Below, one piece after another: positions 60,247-64,000 of a stretch of DNA of 64,000 nt; within the stretch, counting starts at the first letter, position 1; the number at the start of each line of letters is the position of its first letter. Origin of the DNA: Stropharia rugosoannulata. Taxonomy: Eukaryota; Basidiomycota; Agaricomycetes; Agaricales; Strophariaceae. The stretch is from contig JANCIK010000004.1 in NCBI GenBank assembly GCA_028532985.1, positions 1,240,001 to 1,304,000 on the forward strand, written 5' to 3'. The translations under genes and the position numbers were made by a program. The notes below the pieces were generated by a model. It was not told where the DNA came from. It ran no database searches and saw only the letters and a program-made list of their open reading frames with translations.

Positions 60247-61249
60247 ATGCTCACCGCTGCACTCCTGGCCCCTGTGCTCGTCGCAATCGCGTTCCTCCTC
60301 TTGCTTTTGGTCACGTTATCGGTGCCAATTGTCAAATCAATCTATCTCTTCCGCCTCTCCGCAAGTATCAGCTCCAGTCTGTTTAAGAGCAGTGCGAGCG
60401 AGTCGGCCACTTTCGGTGTCTGGGGTTATTGTCTTTCGGGCTTAAAGGCTACGCAAGTTGCATTCATTCCAGCTCCAGCAATCTCACACTGCTAACCAGC
60501 TCTTCTCTTCGCCTAAAATAGTGTCATCGGCATCAACAAAAGCTCTGCAGTGCAGTGCTCCAAGAAACATCTGGGGTACACCATTGACAATACTGTAGCA
60601 GCAGCCTTGTACGTTTGAATTCTTGCATTGCATGATTTGATCGCGTGGATATCGTGTTCATCTGCCAATTCAGAAATGACCAGAGCCTCCAAAACACCAT
60701 ATCTCGTGCGACAACAGCTGCCCTCGTGCTCCACCCTATCGGTATGAGATTCTCTTGTTATCGCTTTCTTCCGAGGCCAATATACTCGTTATCGCTCTGC
60801 AGCTACTGCGCTGACTTTCGTCACTCTGTTGTCATCCCTTTTCATCCTCCGGCGCGGATCAAATGGAACATCTAGGCTACCTTCCCTCATTACAACGGCT
60901 GCCGGAAGTTTGGCAGCTTTTCTTACAACCGTGGTATTCCTGATTGATGTTATACTTGTTGCTGTCGCCCGCCATCGTGTCTCTAATGCCACAGATGGCA
61001 GAGTCACTCTCACATGGGGCAATGGCGTGCGTGTGTTTGTCCTTTCGGGTTTCTTTGCTATGCTCACTATCTTGCTCTGCATTCCAGGTATGGATGGTCT
61101 TGGGTGCGGCTATCGCACTTTGGCTTTCGACGGTCGGAGCCTGCTGTGGCATTTGTGCATGTGGACGAAACCGGTTCGCCATTTTCTCTTTTCCCAACGT
61201 GGAGTTCTGGGCTGATTTTGGTTTTTCCATCTGTCCAGCAGGAAGGTAG
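60247..61249 (+). CDS. PalI/Rim9-family membrane protein (frameshift suspected)
   Basis: The first exon gives MLTAALLAPVLVAIAFLLLL and VPIVKSIYLFRLSA, then SATFGVWGYCLSG. The next exons give INKSSAVQCSKKHLGYTID, LVLHPI, YTRYRSAATALTFVTLLSS, VVFLIDVILVAVARHRVSN, VWMVLGAAIALWLSTVGACC and GICACGRNRF. This is the SUR7/PalI layout of four helices, a family that senses ambient pH at the plasma membrane. The first junction uses a GCAAGT donor (60454-60459) because only that keeps frame. Between HPI and VIAFF the frame moves by one base near 60750, with no intron of sensible size, so a true indel or sequence error is likely. Confidence 0.7.
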
Positions 61250-62193
61250 ACACCTATTGAGTCGCTAAAATCTTTCCAGCATGATGACATATCACCACGA
61301 CTATTTACGAACAGACGACATGGCGCGTAGTCGGAGAACCACGGCCACTTGTATCCATACTTTCCCACCTCTAACCTTGTATTGACCGACATTTGTACGA
61401 CATTTACGGCATGCTTAAACCTTCTCTTTACTCTACTGACCAACTGGAATGTGGACCATGTATCACTGAGCCGCTTCATGCCCTATCTATATATGTATAC
61501 CTATCTAATCGCCGATTCTCCTGTGCGCACACTGTATCCCCTTTACTACGTATCTCATGATCACTTTGAGCAACAAGCTGTAACAAGCATAGCGCTCTTT
61601 TGTCGATCATACGTCAAATTTGCTGGAAATATACACGGTATGGCCGCATATCAGCGGCTCAACATAGATATGACTATATTAACAGACTGTCTGCTATCCA
61701 AAATTAATGACCAGGCATGATGATATTTAATTCAACATTCTCTGGCAGGCAGGATAGAACTATTGATGCTTGGTGCACCAAACTTTGAAGGTTATGATGA
61801 TTTGATATTTTTGGAAAAGCAGATCTTGCCAATATAAGCATCTCACCTTTGTACGTATACACCCACCGCGCCTCATTGAGTCATCGCGCTTGGAACCCTT
61901 TGGAATCATTCCATGGAACACGGTTAAAATCATGCGAGGAGAAATAGTCTGAAATACGTGTCATTTCGATCAGCGACCGGTCCCTGGAAGCAAGGCTTTT
62001 GAGACGCGAACAACGTGGAAAGGCGGCGCCGAGCCCAACCGACTCCGTGCACCGGCGCGTGCACCGCTGTACAGGCGTGGAAGATATTTCACAAGTCCCA
62101 AAAATCGACACTACATAATCAGACGGCAGTCTGGAGACGTCCAATTAATATATCTGAGTAATATCTACACCACATGAAAGACATGCATCTATA
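61250..62193. other. Gap between convergent genes
   Basis: 944 bp between the PalI-like stop and the NOP2 stop. Only short frames; no gene recognised. Confidence 0.4.
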
Positions 62194-64000
62194 CTATGCT
62201 TTTGTCGCCGCAGCCTTCCCTGCTGTCACGGGCTTTGAGCGTGGCGGAGGGCGCAGGCCCTTCGCTTTCATGCGAGCGCGTTTGGCCTCTGTAAAAAAAA
62301 GTAACACATCAGTACGTGATACCTATGAATGCCAATGGTATATCAAATACGCACCCTCAAGGAAGGGCCTGTCCTCTTCATCGTCGAAGGCCTTGAAGTC
62401 AGGCACGGGGGCCAACTCCGTCTTGAACTCATCGTCAACCAGCACGGGCTCGTCGGCCTCCTTCGACTGAGTAGACGCTTTGGATCTCTTTTCGACGCGG
62501 AATTTAGCCACGAAGAAACCATCCATGTTATGCACATGGGGATAGAATCGGCGCGTAAGGTTGACGCTGGGGTGGAACGTCTTGCCCCTGTACTTCGTAA
62601 AGCCTTCCACACCGAAAGCAAGACCCGTGTCCAGGAGCTTAACGTTAGGCCGCTTTCGCAGAGCATAATCGACAACGGCCTCGTTCTCTTCGACTGTCAC
62701 AGAACATGTCGAATAGACGAGGTAACCCCCTGTCTTAGACTCCGGCGTAACACTATCGATTGCGCATAAAATTAATTGTTTTTGGAGATGTGACAGTAGC
62801 GCGAAATCGCGATCCGACTGTGCCGTGTGTCAGTGTTAGTGCAAATTCGAAATTTGAACTGCTGACCTTGTTCACTTTCACGCTTGCGTCTTTACTGATA
62901 ACACCGGTACCACTGCAAGGCGCGTCCAACAGGACACGGTCGAAGCCGCCCATAACTTTGGGGAATTCGCGACCATCATAAGAGCAAACGACAACATTTT
63001 TGCATCCAAGACGGTGTACGTTGGCCGTTAAACTCTTCGTCCTAAGCTTATTCATGTCATTGGCAAAGATGACACCTGTATTTTGCATGAGGGCCGCCAT
63101 ATGCGTAGTCTTACCACCTGGTGCCGAAGCCATGTCGAGAACTCTTTCATTGGGTTGTGGGGAAAGAGCAATAACGGGTAGGAATGAAGAAGCGGCTTGC
63201 AGCATATAGTGACCAGCAAGATATTCAGGTGTTGCACCGATAGGAACAGTACTCTCGAATACTTGGAGTCCTACATTGGTCCATTTGCCGATGGGTTCGA
63301 GGTTGACGCCACGGTTAACCAACGCTTGAGCAAGATCACGACGGCGCGTGCGGAGTGTATTCGTCCTGATTGTTACAGGTCTTGCGACCTCATTCGCCTC
63401 AAAAAATTCGATAGCCTATACAATTGATGAGATACAGATTTAAGGGCCAGAAGACGTCAACACACCTCAGTGACAGGGAACAGTTGGAAAAGTTTTTCCG
63501 CAAGGAATTCGTTGTATCCATAATAACTTGCAATGTCCGCTACAAGTTGGTCTGTATATTCTGACCGAGAACTGACATAATGTATATATTAGCATGGTTT
63601 TAGGATGGGCAGTCAGATTGAGATCGTACCGGCCCTTCTCTGCGCGCTTGCTAAATTTGCTGAGAACTCTGACGCACTCCCTCATCCGTCGTTGAACAAG
63701 ATATACATCCGGACCACCAGCTGCCTTCTCTGCCTCCCTCTCCGCAGCGGTAGGTAGATGGAATGGTTCGGCATCGATATTTCCATCTGCATCCTCCTCT
63801 CCATCCATGTCGACATCCTCGTCGCTATCAGCCTGTGCCGCTTGGGCATCGAGTAGGTCAAGCTCCTCCTCGGCTGCGCGTTCAGCTTCGAGTTTCCTTG
63901 ACTTATCAGCCATGTTTTTGGCCGTAACACGCTCTTCTTCCTCATCTTCGTCACTGTCGCTCGATGAGGCATCAGATTGTGTGGGTATTATTTTCTGGGG
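62194..64000 (-). CDS. NOP2: NOP2-type rRNA cytosine-5 methyltransferase (5' end missing)
   Basis: The gene runs off the right edge; its N-terminal part is missing. Visible order: acidic Ser/Asp/Glu-rich region (QSDASSSDSDEDEEEERVTA), FSKRAEKGRSRSEYTDQLVA, YYGYNEFLAEKLFQLFPVTE, then the Rossmann methyltransferase domain with NERVLDMASAPGGKTTHMAA, FANDMNKLRTKSLTANVHRL, DRVLLDAPCSGTG (first catalytic Cys) and GGYLVYSTCSVTVEENE (second Cys). RRFYPHVHNMDGFFVAKF follows. The end is basic, LRPPPRSKPVTAGKAAATKA. Nop2 methylates a cytosine in 25S rRNA in the nucleolus and is needed for 60S assembly. Confidence 0.92.

Overview
The window is nuclear DNA of a filamentous basidiomycete, most likely an Agaricomycete. 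Coding regions are cut by many introns of about 45-70 bp with GT-AG (some GC-AG) ends, genes are packed tightly on both strands, and the gene set is fungal. Products were read by joining exons by eye, keeping reading phase across each junction and comparing with family motifs. Exon ends carry small uncertainties; gene extents are firmer. I recognised no tRNA, rRNA, transposon or CRISPR array.

Left part (1-17 kb): a HAL/NPR-type Ser/Thr kinase (+); a long gap; the ER lectin OS-9/Yos9 (-); a four-AT-hook chromatin protein (+); a head-to-head kynurenine pair, kynurenine 3-monooxygenase (-) and kynureninase (+), sharing 248 bp; then a small four-helix membrane protein (+). Region 17-22 kb: one 11-exon gene that joins an IST1 (ESCRT-III-like) domain to a TBC domain and a long Ser/Pro tail, convergent with PIG-H/GPI15 (-).

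Middle (22-31 kb): an accessory-looking block with a caspase-like (C14) protease (+), an Isc1-type sphingolipid phospholipase C (-) and an 800-residue CHAT protease (+). A decayed inverted copy of the caspase gene lies at about 50.6-51.6 kb, and a short block upstream of each copy is also related.

Right part (31-64 kb): two similar four-TM proteins with Pro/Ser tails (-,-); a PP4R1-like HEAT protein (-); aspartate aminotransferase with two GC-AG introns (-); a 78-aa AN1 zinc-finger protein (-); a plasma-membrane syntaxin (-); argininosuccinate lyase (-) divergent from an MFS transporter (+); an AIG1/FAR-17a protein (+); the caspase pseudogene (-); a kynurenine-formamidase-like hydrolase (-) head to head, 70 bp apart, with PMP3 (+); eIF2B epsilon with an unusual acidic tail (-); an Ala/Glu/Pro-rich protein (-); a PalI/Rim9 protein (+); and NOP2 (-), cut by the right edge.

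Together, three consecutive steps of tryptophan breakdown (formamidase, 3-monooxygenase, kynureninase) are in one 41-kb stretch, although not contiguous. The caspase, CHAT and sphingolipase genes are neighbours and could be a cell-death or recognition locus; that is inference.
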